This document shows positions 8,536 to 18,500 of a stretch of 64,000 nt of DNA, piece by piece. Within the stretch, counting starts at the first letter, position 1. Every line of letters begins with the position of its first letter. This DNA is from WGOA01 sp964429745 (GTDB lineage Bacteria > Bacteroidota > Bacteroidia > Chitinophagales > BACL12). The notes below the pieces were generated by a model. The model worked only from the letters and a program-made list of their open reading frames with translations, searched no databases and was not told the origin of the DNA. The position numbers and the translations under genes are program-made. The stretch lies in the NCBI GenBank assembly GCA_964429745.1, contig CAYSDI010000001.1, positions 58,865-122,864 on the forward strand, read 5' to 3'.

Positions 8536-8657
8536 GGGTGCTTCTAAAAACCCCGGAGACAAGGCATGCCCAATTTTTAACGCCGGAGTTTTCTCCTGTA
8601 AATGAGGAGGTTAAAAATTGGGCATAACGCAGGATATGGGGTTTTTTAGGAGTACCC
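8536..8657. repeat. Large imperfect inverted repeat (hairpin element copy 1)
   Basis: Two arms of about 46 bases (8536-8581 and 8610-8657) pair imperfectly around a 28-base centre that holds further small stems (GGAG/CTCC, CTCCT/AGGAG). The inner arms are GCCCAATTTTTAAC and GTTAAAAATTGGGC (perfect); the outer ends are CTTCTAAAAACCCC and GGGGTTTTTTAGGAG. It lies between convergent genes, so a bidirectional terminator role is likely. The outer ends recur at 19992-20060. Confidence 0.75.
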
Positions 8658-9742
8658 TAAATAAAAAGGAAGCTTATCCCGAGGGCAACCGCACCCAGTA
8701 TTGGCATAAATAACATTAAATATGTTATGCTGATGATGCCGTATTTAACGAGTGTCTTCTTCCAACTTTGTCGGTAAACTTTGAGCAAACTCAAGTACAA
8801 ATAGGGAATTAAGATAAATGCCGACCACGCAGCAAAAGAGCCGGTGATCCATTCCAGCAGCAGCAGGAATACCAGCAAGTAAACAATGGCAGCGTGGGCA
8901 TGGGTGGTAAAAATGAAATGCTCAATAAAGTGGTGTTTCCTACGAATGTATAAAAGCCGCATAAATATGGATTGCATAAATACGCTAACCAGAATAATCA
9001 ATGTCCCATTACCGACCATATAAGTAACCAGGCTCTTGCCTTGGCTCTGATACACCTTTGCTGACTGCACGACTAATTTTCTACGCCAGTACGACTTTTT
9101 CGGAACCAATTCGTTCCCGATTTCTTCAGGGCTCAGGCTATCCGACAGCAAAGGGATTTGCTTGAAGATATACTGAAAGTTATCTTCCCTACGGTTGCTT
9201 TTTAATGCCGCAGTATCTAGTGTCACGGCGGAAGTGCTGGCAGAATCCAACGCAGGATTTGGTATCGGCAACCCTTCTTCCTGCGCGTTGAGCGTATCCG
9301 AATCGTCCTTGAAGGATAGTTGAATAGGCGATGTGCCATCCGGCGAGGAAAACTCCCAACTCTGCTGATTGATCTTTCGCCCCACCAACGCGAAAAGCAA
9401 AATGCAACCAAAAACCAAAATGCGAATGGGACCGACGTAGCGCACCCGATGACCCTCCAGATAATCCCGGGTCAGCAAACCCGGGCGGAAAAAGAACGGA
9501 AAGATGGTACGAAAAAATCGCGAATCAAACGTGAAAAAGTCACCTAGAAAATCGGTGACCAACGTAGAAAACGAGGCAATAACCGCCCTGTTCTCCTGAC
9601 CGCAACCCGGGCAGTACCGCCAATCCGGCTGAAAACTGGTTTGGCAGTTTGGGCACTGGCTGAACCGGGAAAATTGACCGCTTCCCTCCGCAGCACCAGA
9701 CGGTGGAAGGGGTTGCTGGGCGTCCTGCGAGCTCGTGTTCAC
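8657..9742 (-). CDS. DUF3667 zinc-ribbon membrane protein
   Basis: 361 residues from a GTG. The N-terminus has a zinc ribbon CPNCQTSF...YCPGCGQ (about residues 30-51). The DUF3667 hallmark follows: LVTDFLGDFFTFDSRFF and RTIFPFFFRPGLLTRDYL, then RVRYVGPIRILVF leading into the first membrane helix. The hydrophilic middle (about residues 125-215) is probably extracytoplasmic, and several hydrophobic segments close the protein. The family is common in Bacteroidota and has no known function. Its stop codon touches the right arm of the inverted repeat. Confidence 0.85.
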   Translation of the reverse strand: MNTSSQDAQQPLPPSGAAEGSGQFSRFSQCPNCQTSFQPDWRYCPGCGQENRAVIASFSTLVTDFLGDFFTFDSRFFRTIFPFFFRPGLLTRDYLEGHRVRYVGPIRILVFGCILLFALVGRKINQQSWEFSSPDGTSPIQLSFKDDSDTLNAQEEGLPIPNPALDSASTSAVTLDTAALKSNRREDNFQYIFKQIPLLSDSLSPEEIGNELVPKKSYWRRKLVVQSAKVYQSQGKSLVTYMVGNGTLIILVSVFMQSIFMRLLYIRRKHHFIEHFIFTTHAHAAIVYLLVFLLLLEWITGSFAAWSAFILIPYLYLSLLKVYRQSWKKTLVKYGIISITYLMLFMPILGAVALGISFLFI

Positions 9743-9830
9743 CCATCGAAAATAGAAAGGGTGGCTGATTCCTTCATCGGACTGCCCTTTCTTTGTGTGA
9801 ACTCCTCAATGGAACTTCCAAAATCGATCC

Positions 9831-10688
9831 ATGGCCCCCTCCCCCCCACATCAGGCGCATTTCACCGGCACCGAACGCTACGTCGCCACCCGCGAATTGC
9901 AAATTGCGGTGAATGCGGCCGTCACCCTGCAAAAGCCCCTGCTGGTCAAAGGTGAACCCGGCACTGGAAAAACCGTTTTGGCCCACGAAGTGGCCCTTGC
10001 GCTTAACTTGCCGTTGTTGACCTGGTACGTCAAATCCACCACGACGGCGCAACAGGGACTCTACGAATACGATGCGGTATCCCGGCTTCGCGATTCGCAA
10101 TTGGGGTCGGAGCGCGTGGAGGACATTTCAAACTACATCCGAAAAGGCAAGCTTTGGGAGGCTTTTGACGCCGACCGGACACACGTCCTGCTCATTGACG
10201 AGATTGACAAAGCGGATCTTGAATTCCCGAACGACCTGTTGCTGGAACTGGATAAAATGGAATTTTTCTGCTACGAAACAGGGCAGACCGTTGCGGCCCG
10301 GCATCGGCCGGTTGTCGTGATCACCTCCAACAACGAAAAAGAACTGCCGGACGCTTTTCTGCGGCGTTGCTTGTTCCACTACATCCGCTTCCCCGACCGC
10401 CCCACCATGGAAGCCATCCTGGACGTGCATTACCCCAATCTGGACCAGAAACTCATCACCAGCGCCATGCGCCTGTTTTACGAGCTGCGGGACACGCGCG
10501 GTCTCAAGAAAAAACCATCCACATCCGAGCTCATTGACTGGATCAAATTGCTAGTCATGGACCGCATGGAGCCGGAACAACTGAATGCCGTGAACCTTCG
10601 CGAGGCCCTTCCCCCGCACCTGCATGCGCTGATCAAAAACGAGGTGGACCTGAGCATTCTGGAGAGCCTGGGCCGGGGCTTGTATTGA
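9831..10688 (+). CDS. MoxR-type AAA+ ATPase
   Basis: 285 residues. Walker A GEPGTGKT (about residues 42-49), Walker B VLLIDEIDKAD (about residues 120-130), sensor 1 region VVVITSNNEKELPDAFLRRC with the arginine finger pair. MoxR ATPases work with VWA-domain partners as metal-insertion or maturation chaperones. The VWA protein is two genes downstream (11203), as in CoxD/CoxE-type pairs. The start ATG at 9831 follows a short region without a clear promoter box. Confidence 0.88.
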   Translation: MAPSPPHQAHFTGTERYVATRELQIAVNAAVTLQKPLLVKGEPGTGKTVLAHEVALALNLPLLTWYVKSTTTAQQGLYEYDAVSRLRDSQLGSERVEDISNYIRKGKLWEAFDADRTHVLLIDEIDKADLEFPNDLLLELDKMEFFCYETGQTVAARHRPVVVITSNNEKELPDAFLRRCLFHYIRFPDRPTMEAILDVHYPNLDQKLITSAMRLFYELRDTRGLKKKPSTSELIDWIKLLVMDRMEPEQLNAVNLREALPPHLHALIKNEVDLSILESLGRGLY

Positions 10689-10868
10689 CGGGCGAAGGGG
10701 GACGTTTTACTGTGCGGCGACCGTTCAAAACCGTAATTCACGGCTTCCAGTTTTTCCGATTCATCAAGCTTTATGAGCAGGCAACCGTTAGCTCTGTTCC
10801 AGCGTATTGGCACTGGCAAGATTTGGCATTGCCTTTGCTTTTGTTCCTCCAGAACCATCCTTACTCCT

Positions 10869-11150
10869 ATGGAACACCCACTTTCATCTGCCGTTCTGCA
10901 CACCGCTGAAGTGGCTGACCGCGCTTCATTTGCGCGATTTGTAGGCCATTTGCTCGAAGACTTTTTAGAGCACCCGGATGAATGGGAGAATGTTTCGCTG
11001 CAAGACTTCCTGGAGGCCATGCAAATACACGCACTGGACATTATGCGCCAGTACCACCATGTGCAACAACCCGATCAAATCGGGGAAGAACACCCCAATT
11101 GGCGACAATTTGCTGACTTGTTGCTGGATGCACGGGTAAAACCGCTGTAA
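10869..11150 (+). CDS. DUF7660-like small acidic protein
   Basis: 93 residues from the ATG at 10869. The core FARFVGHLLEDFLEHP, then WENVSLQDFLEAMQI matches the pattern of small DUF7660 proteins (FV...L..DL..NP..WEN..L..FLEA). No signal, no membrane segment. It sits between the MoxR ATPase and the VWA gene on the same strand. Whether it belongs to their function or merely lies between them is not clear. No function is known for the family. Confidence 0.6.
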   Translation: MEHPLSSAVLHTAEVADRASFARFVGHLLEDFLEHPDEWENVSLQDFLEAMQIHALDIMRQYHHVQQPDQIGEEHPNWRQFADLLLDARVKPL

Positions 11151-11202
11151 ATTTGGTCTGGACAGCGACGGTGCCTACCGCTCAATCTGCTGTTTTCTGC
11201 CT

Positions 11203-12414
11203 ATGTTCCTGGATTTCTTCTTTGCCCTGCGTCAGCAGGGCTTTCCGGTCAGTCCGCACGAGTACCTGCTCTTTCTGGAGGGCTTGGACCGCGGCTTAAC
11301 AGAGGGCAGTGTCGACGATTTCTATTTTCTCAGCCGGGCCACTTTTGTGAAGCACGAAGTCTGGCTTGATCGCTTTGACCTGATTTTTGAGCGCTATTTC
11401 CGCGGGCAAATGGACCAGGCCGATGTCCTGCTCAAAGCCGTGCCGGAAGATTGGCTCAGGCGGGAGCTGGAGCGGGTTTTGACACCAGAAGAAATCAAAA
11501 ATCTGGAGAGCAGCGGGGGAATAGACGCACTCCTGAAGCGATTTTCGGAGCTGCTCCGCGAGCAAAAGGAGCGCCACGCCGGGGGAAACAAATGGATTGG
11601 CACCGCAGGCACTTCACCGTTCGGCCAGGGCGGCACCGCTGCCGACGGTCTAAAAGTTGGAGACGGACCCGGCCAACGCACGGGAACCGGCCTTTGGAAT
11701 CGGCGGGATTTTCAAAATCTGGACGACTCCGTAGAACTCAATACCCGCAACCTCAAACTCGCTTTGCGCAAACTGCGGCTCCTGACCCGCGAAGGCCGCG
11801 AAAACGAATTGGACCTGCCCGGCACTATTCGGCGCACCTCAGAGAATGCCGGAATGTTAGACATTGCCATGCGGGCCAGCCGCCGCAACCGCGTTAAGGT
11901 ATTGCTTCTCATGGATGTAGGTGGCTCTATGTACGAGCACGTGCTGGCCTGTGAACAACTGTTCAGTGCGGCGCGCCATACCTTTCAGCGTATGGAGTCG
12001 TATTACTTTCACAATTGTGTGTACGGGCATGTCTGGAAAGACAACCTCCGCCGGCAACATCAACGCACCCCCACGCTGGAATTGCTGGCGCGTTTCAAGC
12101 GCGACTTCAAGGTGGTCATCATCGGCGATGCTGCGATGGCCCCATCAGAGTTGCACTGGCGCGGAGGCAGCACCGAACACCACAACGATGAACCCGGCAG
12201 CGTCTGGCTCAGCCGGATCCGCGATCATTTTGATCATGTGGTCTGGCTCAACCCTAATCCTGACTATGGTTGGTCCTACTTTAGTACCACCCAGGACATC
12301 CGGGAACTCTTTGGCAAACGCATGTTCCCCCTCACGCTGGACGGACTTGGCCGAGCGATGAAGGCCCTGAACAACCCTGCGCTGCGCTACGAAGCAGTTT
12401 GGGTGGATTCCTGA
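11203..12414 (+). CDS. VWA-domain protein, CoxE-like MoxR partner
   Basis: 403 residues. The N-terminal half (about 1-200) is the helical region seen in CoxE-like proteins (FFFALRQQGFPVSPHEYLLF). A Gly-rich linker (about 125-165) follows, then the von Willebrand A domain with the MIDAS motif LLMDVGGSM (about residue 237; DxGxS in place of the commoner DxSxS) and the second metal-site loop. MoxR/VWA pairs act together in cofactor insertion or complex assembly. No obvious client enzyme is in the cluster. Confidence 0.82.
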   Translation: MFLDFFFALRQQGFPVSPHEYLLFLEGLDRGLTEGSVDDFYFLSRATFVKHEVWLDRFDLIFERYFRGQMDQADVLLKAVPEDWLRRELERVLTPEEIKNLESSGGIDALLKRFSELLREQKERHAGGNKWIGTAGTSPFGQGGTAADGLKVGDGPGQRTGTGLWNRRDFQNLDDSVELNTRNLKLALRKLRLLTREGRENELDLPGTIRRTSENAGMLDIAMRASRRNRVKVLLLMDVGGSMYEHVLACEQLFSAARHTFQRMESYYFHNCVYGHVWKDNLRRQHQRTPTLELLARFKRDFKVVIIGDAAMAPSELHWRGGSTEHHNDEPGSVWLSRIRDHFDHVVWLNPNPDYGWSYFSTTQDIRELFGKRMFPLTLDGLGRAMKALNNPALRYEAVWVDS

Positions 12415-12417
12415 GAT

Positions 12418-13467
12418 TTACAGGACTACCCGGCTGACCCCAGGAATACCGGTAACCAATTCAGGCCCAAATGCCGTGGCTGGAGTTTGGTAGCCAACCG
12501 GGGCTTTTCCGGCCAAAACCAGACGAATGACTGCCAGGCTGGCCAATGCCGTCAGCGTGTAACCCTCTGGCAAATCAAGGTAGGCTCGTTTAGACTCAGA
12601 GCCGCGAATTACTTCACCCCAAATGTAGCTGCGGGCATTTTGGCGGTGCTCCTCCGTTGGGCCCGCAGGGCGCTCCTTGATTTTTCGTTTCATATATGAC
12701 CGAATCGGGCCGATTCGGGTCAGCCAGCCGGTGTAATTGATTATGCGCATGGCCTTAACCGAAGAAGGGGGCAGGCAATTGTACACGCGAATATTGGGAA
12801 TTCCGGTACTGGTAAAGGCTGTGGATAAATCGCCCCAAGGAATGGTCACACCGCTTCTTTCGGTAAAACCGAAGTCAAATTTCTGAGTGTGGAAGGCGTG
12901 CGGTACTTTGCGCAGCTTGCCGTTCTCGCGAATCATGCCTCCCTTGGCTGCATTCTCCAGCACGGTTAACGCCGTTCCATGCGACAGCTTGCCGCCTGGG
13001 GAATACAAAGCAAGAGTTAACTGGTCGGCGTTTGGCAGTTGCTGGGACAACCAGGCTGCCAGACAATCCGAAGGCACCACATCAAATCCAGTGCCTGGCA
13101 AAAGCGTGATGCCGGCCGCGCGAGCTTCAGCATCTCTGGTTTTAAAATATTCAAATACCTGCAATTCACCAGTGATGTCCAGGTAGGTCTTGCGGTTTCG
13201 CAGGCAGGCATCCGCCATCAACTGACAGGTGTGTTCAAAAGGTCCGGCCGCGTGAAAGACCAATTGACAGCGCTGTAAGGCCTCATCCAGTTTACCCGTG
13301 TCCTCCAACGGAAAGACGGCATATTCGCATCCTAATGATTCGGCTAAAGCCTTTGTTCGCGCTGCATTTCTGCCAGCTAACAAAGGGCGTAAACCCTCCT
13401 GCACCGCCATTCGGGCAATCAGTTGCCCCGTATACCCATAAGCCCCATACAATAAAAAATCCTGCAT
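12418..13467 (-). CDS. Saccharopine-dehydrogenase-like NAD(P)-binding reductase (trans-acting enoyl reductase family)
   Basis: About 349 residues from the ATG at 13467, chosen because the Rossmann motif begins at once: FLLYGAYGYTGQLIA with GxxGxxG. LLAGRNAARTKALAE and VFHAAGPFEHT follow, as in the saccharopine dehydrogenase NADP-binding domain and the related trans-acting enoyl reductases of lipid metabolism. The substrate is unknown. It converges with the VWA gene (three bases apart) and lies about 180 bases downstream of the tocopherol-cyclase-like gene on the same strand. Confidence 0.78.
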   Translation of the reverse strand: MQDFLLYGAYGYTGQLIARMAVQEGLRPLLAGRNAARTKALAESLGCEYAVFPLEDTGKLDEALQRCQLVFHAAGPFEHTCQLMADACLRNRKTYLDITGELQVFEYFKTRDAEARAAGITLLPGTGFDVVPSDCLAAWLSQQLPNADQLTLALYSPGGKLSHGTALTVLENAAKGGMIRENGKLRKVPHAFHTQKFDFGFTERSGVTIPWGDLSTAFTSTGIPNIRVYNCLPPSSVKAMRIINYTGWLTRIGPIRSYMKRKIKERPAGPTEEHRQNARSYIWGEVIRGSESKRAYLDLPEGYTLTALASLAVIRLVLAGKAPVGYQTPATAFGPELVTGIPGVSRVVL

Positions 13468-13645
13468 AGCCTTTCCGTTAATTTTGGAAACTGCGCTTGG
13501 AAACCGCGCCTCCACAACTTTCGCCTCCCCGAAACTACGGATTCTGTTGCTTGCGCTTGCGGTTTCGCAAAAGTGCATGCTGGTGTGCCACGCTGCATGC
13601 CTACCAGGTGCTGTCTATTGGTTGTGGGGCCTTTGCACGCGGCCC

Positions 13646-14644
13646 TCAGGTCAACAATTCCTGATAAGGACCTGCTACTTCCAAGCCGGCATTTCGCCCT
13701 TCTCCTTCATAAATCAAAGCTCCACTGTGCAAGGTTAGCCGCACGCGGAGCAGCGCGGACATGGATTCGCTCACTCTTCCCGCCATTAAACCCTGTACCG
13801 GAGAAACTAGTTCTGCTCCATCACTGCGGACCGCGTAGACCTCAAGGCGGTGCTTTCGGTCCTGAATGCACAACTCCACATGGCCGTCGTGAACCGCCAC
13901 GCTGGTCAGTTTGGCACCCGTATACGTGGTGAAGCGATACAGTTTACCCCCAACCCAAAGCCCGCCAATAAACCCGACAAAGGCGTTGCCCAGCCAGGGT
14001 ATTCGGGCCACGGATGCCTTGAAAGAAACGCCTTGCTGAGAGACGTCCTGCGCAAAGTGGTTGCTCTGCATCCAAATCCAGGAGCTCGGAAAAGAGCGTC
14101 CCCAATCTTTTTCCAGATACCCGCGACCTCCATCAAACGGTATCTCCTTGCCTTGCAGCGTCAGGTGCCCCTGAAGCACTGAGTCCATAGAAACAATGCC
14201 GTGGTAACATTCCATAAAGGGCACAAACGCATACCATCCCATGATGCCAGGAGAAAGGGGCCGAACCGGCCAGGGCACCGACTGGCTGAATTGTACCTGA
14301 CCCTTCAGCTCGGGCAAATTCAACCGTATTTCATCTCGGGTGAAAAAGTTTTGTCCCAATTGCAACGCAAATCGATCCTTAGAAGGTTGGAAGGCCTCCA
14401 CAGGAAATCGGTGATAGGCCGCCGTGTTCATGCGGCCGTCCAGGACCTGAATGAAGGCGTGACCTTGTCCGTGCTCATCGTAGGCGATGCCCGGAATGAC
14501 GGCCAGTGCCGTTCCTTCTTCGGGCGAAACCAACTTGAAGTACCACCCTTCAAAATAGCGGCGAGTCTTGCCCCATCCCTGGAATCGCTCTGGATTCCAG
14601 GTAACCCGCCATCGTTGCCATGCATTCCTCATTTCGGCAAACAT
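13646..14644 (-). CDS. Tocopherol cyclase-like protein
   Basis: 332 residues. Family blocks are clear: RYFEGWYFKLVSPE near the N-terminus, GHAFIQVLDG, and the core GRGYLEKDWGRSFPSSW followed by IWMQSNHF (about residues 170-195). Plant and cyanobacterial tocopherol cyclases share these, but bacterial homologues outside phototrophs are usually of unknown function and no other tocopherol genes are present. No signal peptide. A TGTCTTTG sequence just before the start codon resembles a -7 box. Confidence 0.8.
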   Translation of the reverse strand: MFAEMRNAWQRWRVTWNPERFQGWGKTRRYFEGWYFKLVSPEEGTALAVIPGIAYDEHGQGHAFIQVLDGRMNTAAYHRFPVEAFQPSKDRFALQLGQNFFTRDEIRLNLPELKGQVQFSQSVPWPVRPLSPGIMGWYAFVPFMECYHGIVSMDSVLQGHLTLQGKEIPFDGGRGYLEKDWGRSFPSSWIWMQSNHFAQDVSQQGVSFKASVARIPWLGNAFVGFIGGLWVGGKLYRFTTYTGAKLTSVAVHDGHVELCIQDRKHRLEVYAVRSDGAELVSPVQGLMAGRVSESMSALLRVRLTLHSGALIYEGEGRNAGLEVAGPYQELLT

Positions 14645-14690
14645 ACCAAAGACAAACCCGGAAAAAACCTGCTGTGCTTACTTTCACACT

Positions 14691-15407
14691 ATGTGCGGTC
14701 GGTTCACCATAACCAAAACAGAACAGGAGCTGGAAAAACGCTTTGGGGCGAATTTCTACACCCGCGTGCTAGAAGCGCGCTACAACATCGCACCAACGCG
14801 GTTGAGTCCCGTGCTGACTGCTGAAAAGCCTTTTGAATTCCAGTTCTTTCGCTGGGGGTTGATTCCCTTCTGGGCTAAGGATCCCAGTATTGGGTTAAAA
14901 ATGATCAATGCCCGCCAGGAATCGCTGGCCGAAAAACCTGCGTTCCGAGCCGCGCTCCAGCAGCGCCGCTGCCTGGTCATCGCGGATAGTTGGTATGAAT
15001 GGGTAGCTGCCGGCAAACGCAAGCAGCCCATTCGAATCTTGCGAAAAGACCGGGAAGCATTTGCTTTTGCCGGTCTTTGGGAAAGCTGGAATCCCGCTGC
15101 TGAGGGCGAAACCCGCGACCCCGAACAAGATCTGCATTCGTTTACCATCATCACCGCGCCGGCACTGCCGGCCATTGCCTCCATTCACGACCGGATGCCG
15201 GCTATCCTGCTGCGCGGCGACGAACGCAGCTGGTTGGACCCGGCTTGTTCTGCTGTGGAAGCGGCCAAGCTGTTACAACCTTATCCGGAAGACGAGCTGG
15301 AGTACTACCCGGTTTCCGATGCAGTGAACAATGCCCGCAACGAAGATGTCCGGCTCATCGAACGGCAAGTTCCCCGCAGCCATCCCGAAACAGGGACGCT
15401 GTTCTGA
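14691..15407 (+). CDS. SOS response-associated peptidase (SRAP, YedK/HMCES family)
   Basis: About 238 residues. The start ATG at 14691 is fixed by the catalytic Cys at position 2 (MCGRFT), which must become N-terminal after Met removal. Other active-site blocks are present: YNIAPT (Asn), WYEW (Glu) and HDRMP (His). SRAP proteins cross-link covalently to abasic sites in single-stranded DNA and shield them during replication. The gene converges on the dnaE-dinB damage-tolerance operon, about 100 bases from the dnaE stop. This fits a shared role. Confidence 0.92.
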   Translation: MCGRFTITKTEQELEKRFGANFYTRVLEARYNIAPTRLSPVLTAEKPFEFQFFRWGLIPFWAKDPSIGLKMINARQESLAEKPAFRAALQQRRCLVIADSWYEWVAAGKRKQPIRILRKDREAFAFAGLWESWNPAAEGETRDPEQDLHSFTIITAPALPAIASIHDRMPAILLRGDERSWLDPACSAVEAAKLLQPYPEDELEYYPVSDAVNNARNEDVRLIERQVPRSHPETGTLF

Positions 15408-15505
15408 AACCAGGCTGCGAAGTGTGCTGCCGCGCAGTCACGGCCAGCTTTTCTGCGCAAAGGCTTTTTGGCGCACTTTCGTACAGGCTTTACAGCCTTG
15501 CTTGC

Positions 15506-18500
15506 TTACCAACGCCCTGGACGTTTGGCCTTGGCAGAGGCCGCATCCACAACCGGAACGCGGCCTGTCGGTGCGTCCGCATAGCGGGGATCCGGTATCC
15601 AGATCAGGCGCTCCAGGTGCTGCACTTCCAGGGTTGGAACGCCAAAATCCAACGTGACTTTGCCGGTCATGCCGTAAACACCTCTACCGACAATCGGAAA
15701 GCGCTTGAGCGAAGGCGGGAAATGGACCGTGTCAAAATTCCCCCCCTCGGCATCCATGAAGGTGCCAAACTTCATCAGCTCGCCGCTGCTGGCCCGAACG
15801 TCCTTGGTACAAACCAGATAACCCGGAACATACACCGTGCGCCCTTCACAAGCAGCCAGCTCTGATGCCAGCTTGCGCTTTTCGGGAAGGGGTTGACCCA
15901 GCAGCAAAAACGGGTCGCACAAGGGAAAGCCCAACAATTCTAACTCATCGTAAGCATCCTCAACCGAAGTGTGCGTTAGATCGGGAAGCGAATAATGGCG
16001 AGCAGGCACACAAAACAGCTCGTCCTTGTGGTCCGGTGCCCGACCTGCCGCTGCACCAAAAAGCATGGCAGCGTCCCAAAGCGACTGCTTCTTTGTTCGG
16101 CCGGTGAAGCGAAAAGCTCCAATTCGAACTAAAATATTGAGTTGCTCCAGGCTGAGCGGTACGCGGCGTACAAAATCTTCCAGGTCATCAAAAGGCCCAT
16201 GCCGGATACGCTCCGCTTCAACCTCCTGGGCTCGTTCGCGCTCGAGGTCCTTGATGTGCTGGAGCCCCAGAAAAAGCTGCTCGCCCCGGATGGAGGTCCG
16301 GTAGGCCCCGCGGTTCACGCAAGGCGCATTGATGCTGGCCCCGGCCACGCGCGCCTCGTTCACGTAAAACTCTGTAGAATAAAATCCGCCAAAATTATTA
16401 ATGACGGCCACCATGAACTCCCGGGGGTAGTACGCCTTGAGAAACAGACTTTGGTAGCTCTCTACCGCAAAGCTGGCGGAGTGTGCCTTGGAAAACGAAT
16501 AACCGGAAAAACTCTCCATCTGCCGCCAAACCTCCGTAGCAATGTGCTCCGGGTAACCGCGCTCGGCGCAATTGCGGAAGTACGTGTCCCTGATTTTCTG
16601 GAAACCGTCGCGGGAGCGATACTTGCCGGACATGGCTCGGCGCAAAATGTCGGCATCTGCCAAATCAATGCCGGCAAAATGGTGCGCTACTTTAATTACA
16701 TCTTCCTGATAGACCATCACCCCGTGAGTCTCTTCCATAAGCTCTTTCATCTTGGGGTGCAGGTAGGCAAAGGCATCCGGCTGGTGATGCCGCTGGATGT
16801 ACTCGCGCATCATGCCCGACTTGGCCACCCCGGGCCGGATAATGGAACTGGCAGCCACCAAGGTCCGATAGTCTGCACATTCCAGCTTGCGCAACAGTTG
16901 CCGCATGGCCGGTGATTCGATGTAAAAACAGCCGATGGTATCGCCGACGCGAAGGCGCTCGTTCAACAGCGGATCGCGCTTGAAGCGCTCGACGTCGTCC
17001 ACATCCACCGACTTTCCGAGATTCTGCCGAATCACCTCCACGCTTTCTTTGATGTGGCCCAGCCCGCGCTGGCTGAGGATATCGTACTTGTACAGTCCGA
17101 TATCCTCAGCAACGTACATGTCAAACTGCGTGATGGGAAATCCTTTGGGCGGCAACTCCGTGGCACTGTACTGGTAGATAGGCTCTTCCGAAATCAACAC
17201 CCCACCGGCGTGAATGGACAGGTGGTTGGGAAAGTCAGCGATCCGCTCACCGTAGCGAAAAATCATGCGCGTGATGTCGTCCTGCAGTGCCGGATCATTC
17301 GGATTGCGCACGAGTCGGTCAATCTCCGGCTTGGGCAGACCAAAGACCTTGCCCAACTCCCGGATAATAGACCGGCCCTTAAACGTGGAATACGTCGCAA
17401 TTAATGCGGTATGCCGGCGGCCATAGCGCTTGAAAATGTAGTCGGTCACTTCATCGCGCTCATCCCAGGAAAAATCGATGTCAAAATCCGGGGGAGAAGA
17501 TCGGTGGGGGTTGATGAAACGCTCAAAGTACAAGTCCAACTCAATGGGATCAACATCAGTAATTCCCATACAATACGCCACGGTACTGTTTGCGCCGCTG
17601 CCGCGCCCTACGTGCCGGAACCCCCGGGAGCGAGCATAGCGAATGATGTCCCAGGTAATCAGAAAATAGGGCGAAAACCCCAGCTTGTCAATCACCGTCA
17701 ACTCGTGCTGAACCTGCTTAAGCGCTTCGGTACCCCGACCATAGCGGCGCTTCCACCCGTCCATCGCCAGCTTTTCCAACAAGAGGCGGTCGTCTGCCGG
17801 GCTGCCTGTAAACGTCTTCCGGTTTTTGGGGGTGGCGGTATCCGGTTCAAACACACAGCGCTCCAGCACCCGCATCGTGTTGTAGATCAACTGGGGAAAG
17901 GCGCGGTAGGGCTCGAGCAGAACATCGGCCTCCAGCAGCACTTCGCCCGGATCGGCCTGGGCAGAAACAGGCAGCTTGCTCAGGATAGTGTTCTGATCAA
18001 TGGCGCGGAGCAACCGGTGGGTGTTGAAGCCCACTTTGTCCAGAAAAGTTACCGGATGCCAGATCACCAGCCGGGACATCGCAGCATACTCTGGCCGGCG
18101 CCGCAAATTGCGCGCCTCGGAAGGACGCACCCCGAGATACTCGTTATCGCGCAGGCTCTCCGGAATAAGATTGCCCAGCGGATAGATGAACAGGCAGTGA
18201 TCCAGCTCCGGGGCCCGGGCCGGCAAAGGCTCCTGGCCACAAAGGTGCTGGGACAAAAACTCGTTGAGCTGGCGAAACCCTATGGTATCCATAGCTAGGC
18301 CGATGTAAAAAAGTACCCCTCGCGAACCACCCGCAAAGCGCCGTTTGTCTTCCGCCCGAAACTCAATACCCACCACGGGCTTGATGCCCTTCTCCCGGCA
18401 CGCCGCCACAAAAGGAAACACCGCAGAGGTATTGTTCAAATCCGTAAGGGCCAAAACTTCCGCGCCCCGCTCGGCTGCGGCTTCAACGAGTTGTTGCGGA

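Noticed and set aside
17411..18298. Long open frame (about 295 codons) on the + strand inside the dnaE gene
   Set aside because: Antisense shadow of the strongly conserved polymerase gene, with no recognisable protein features.
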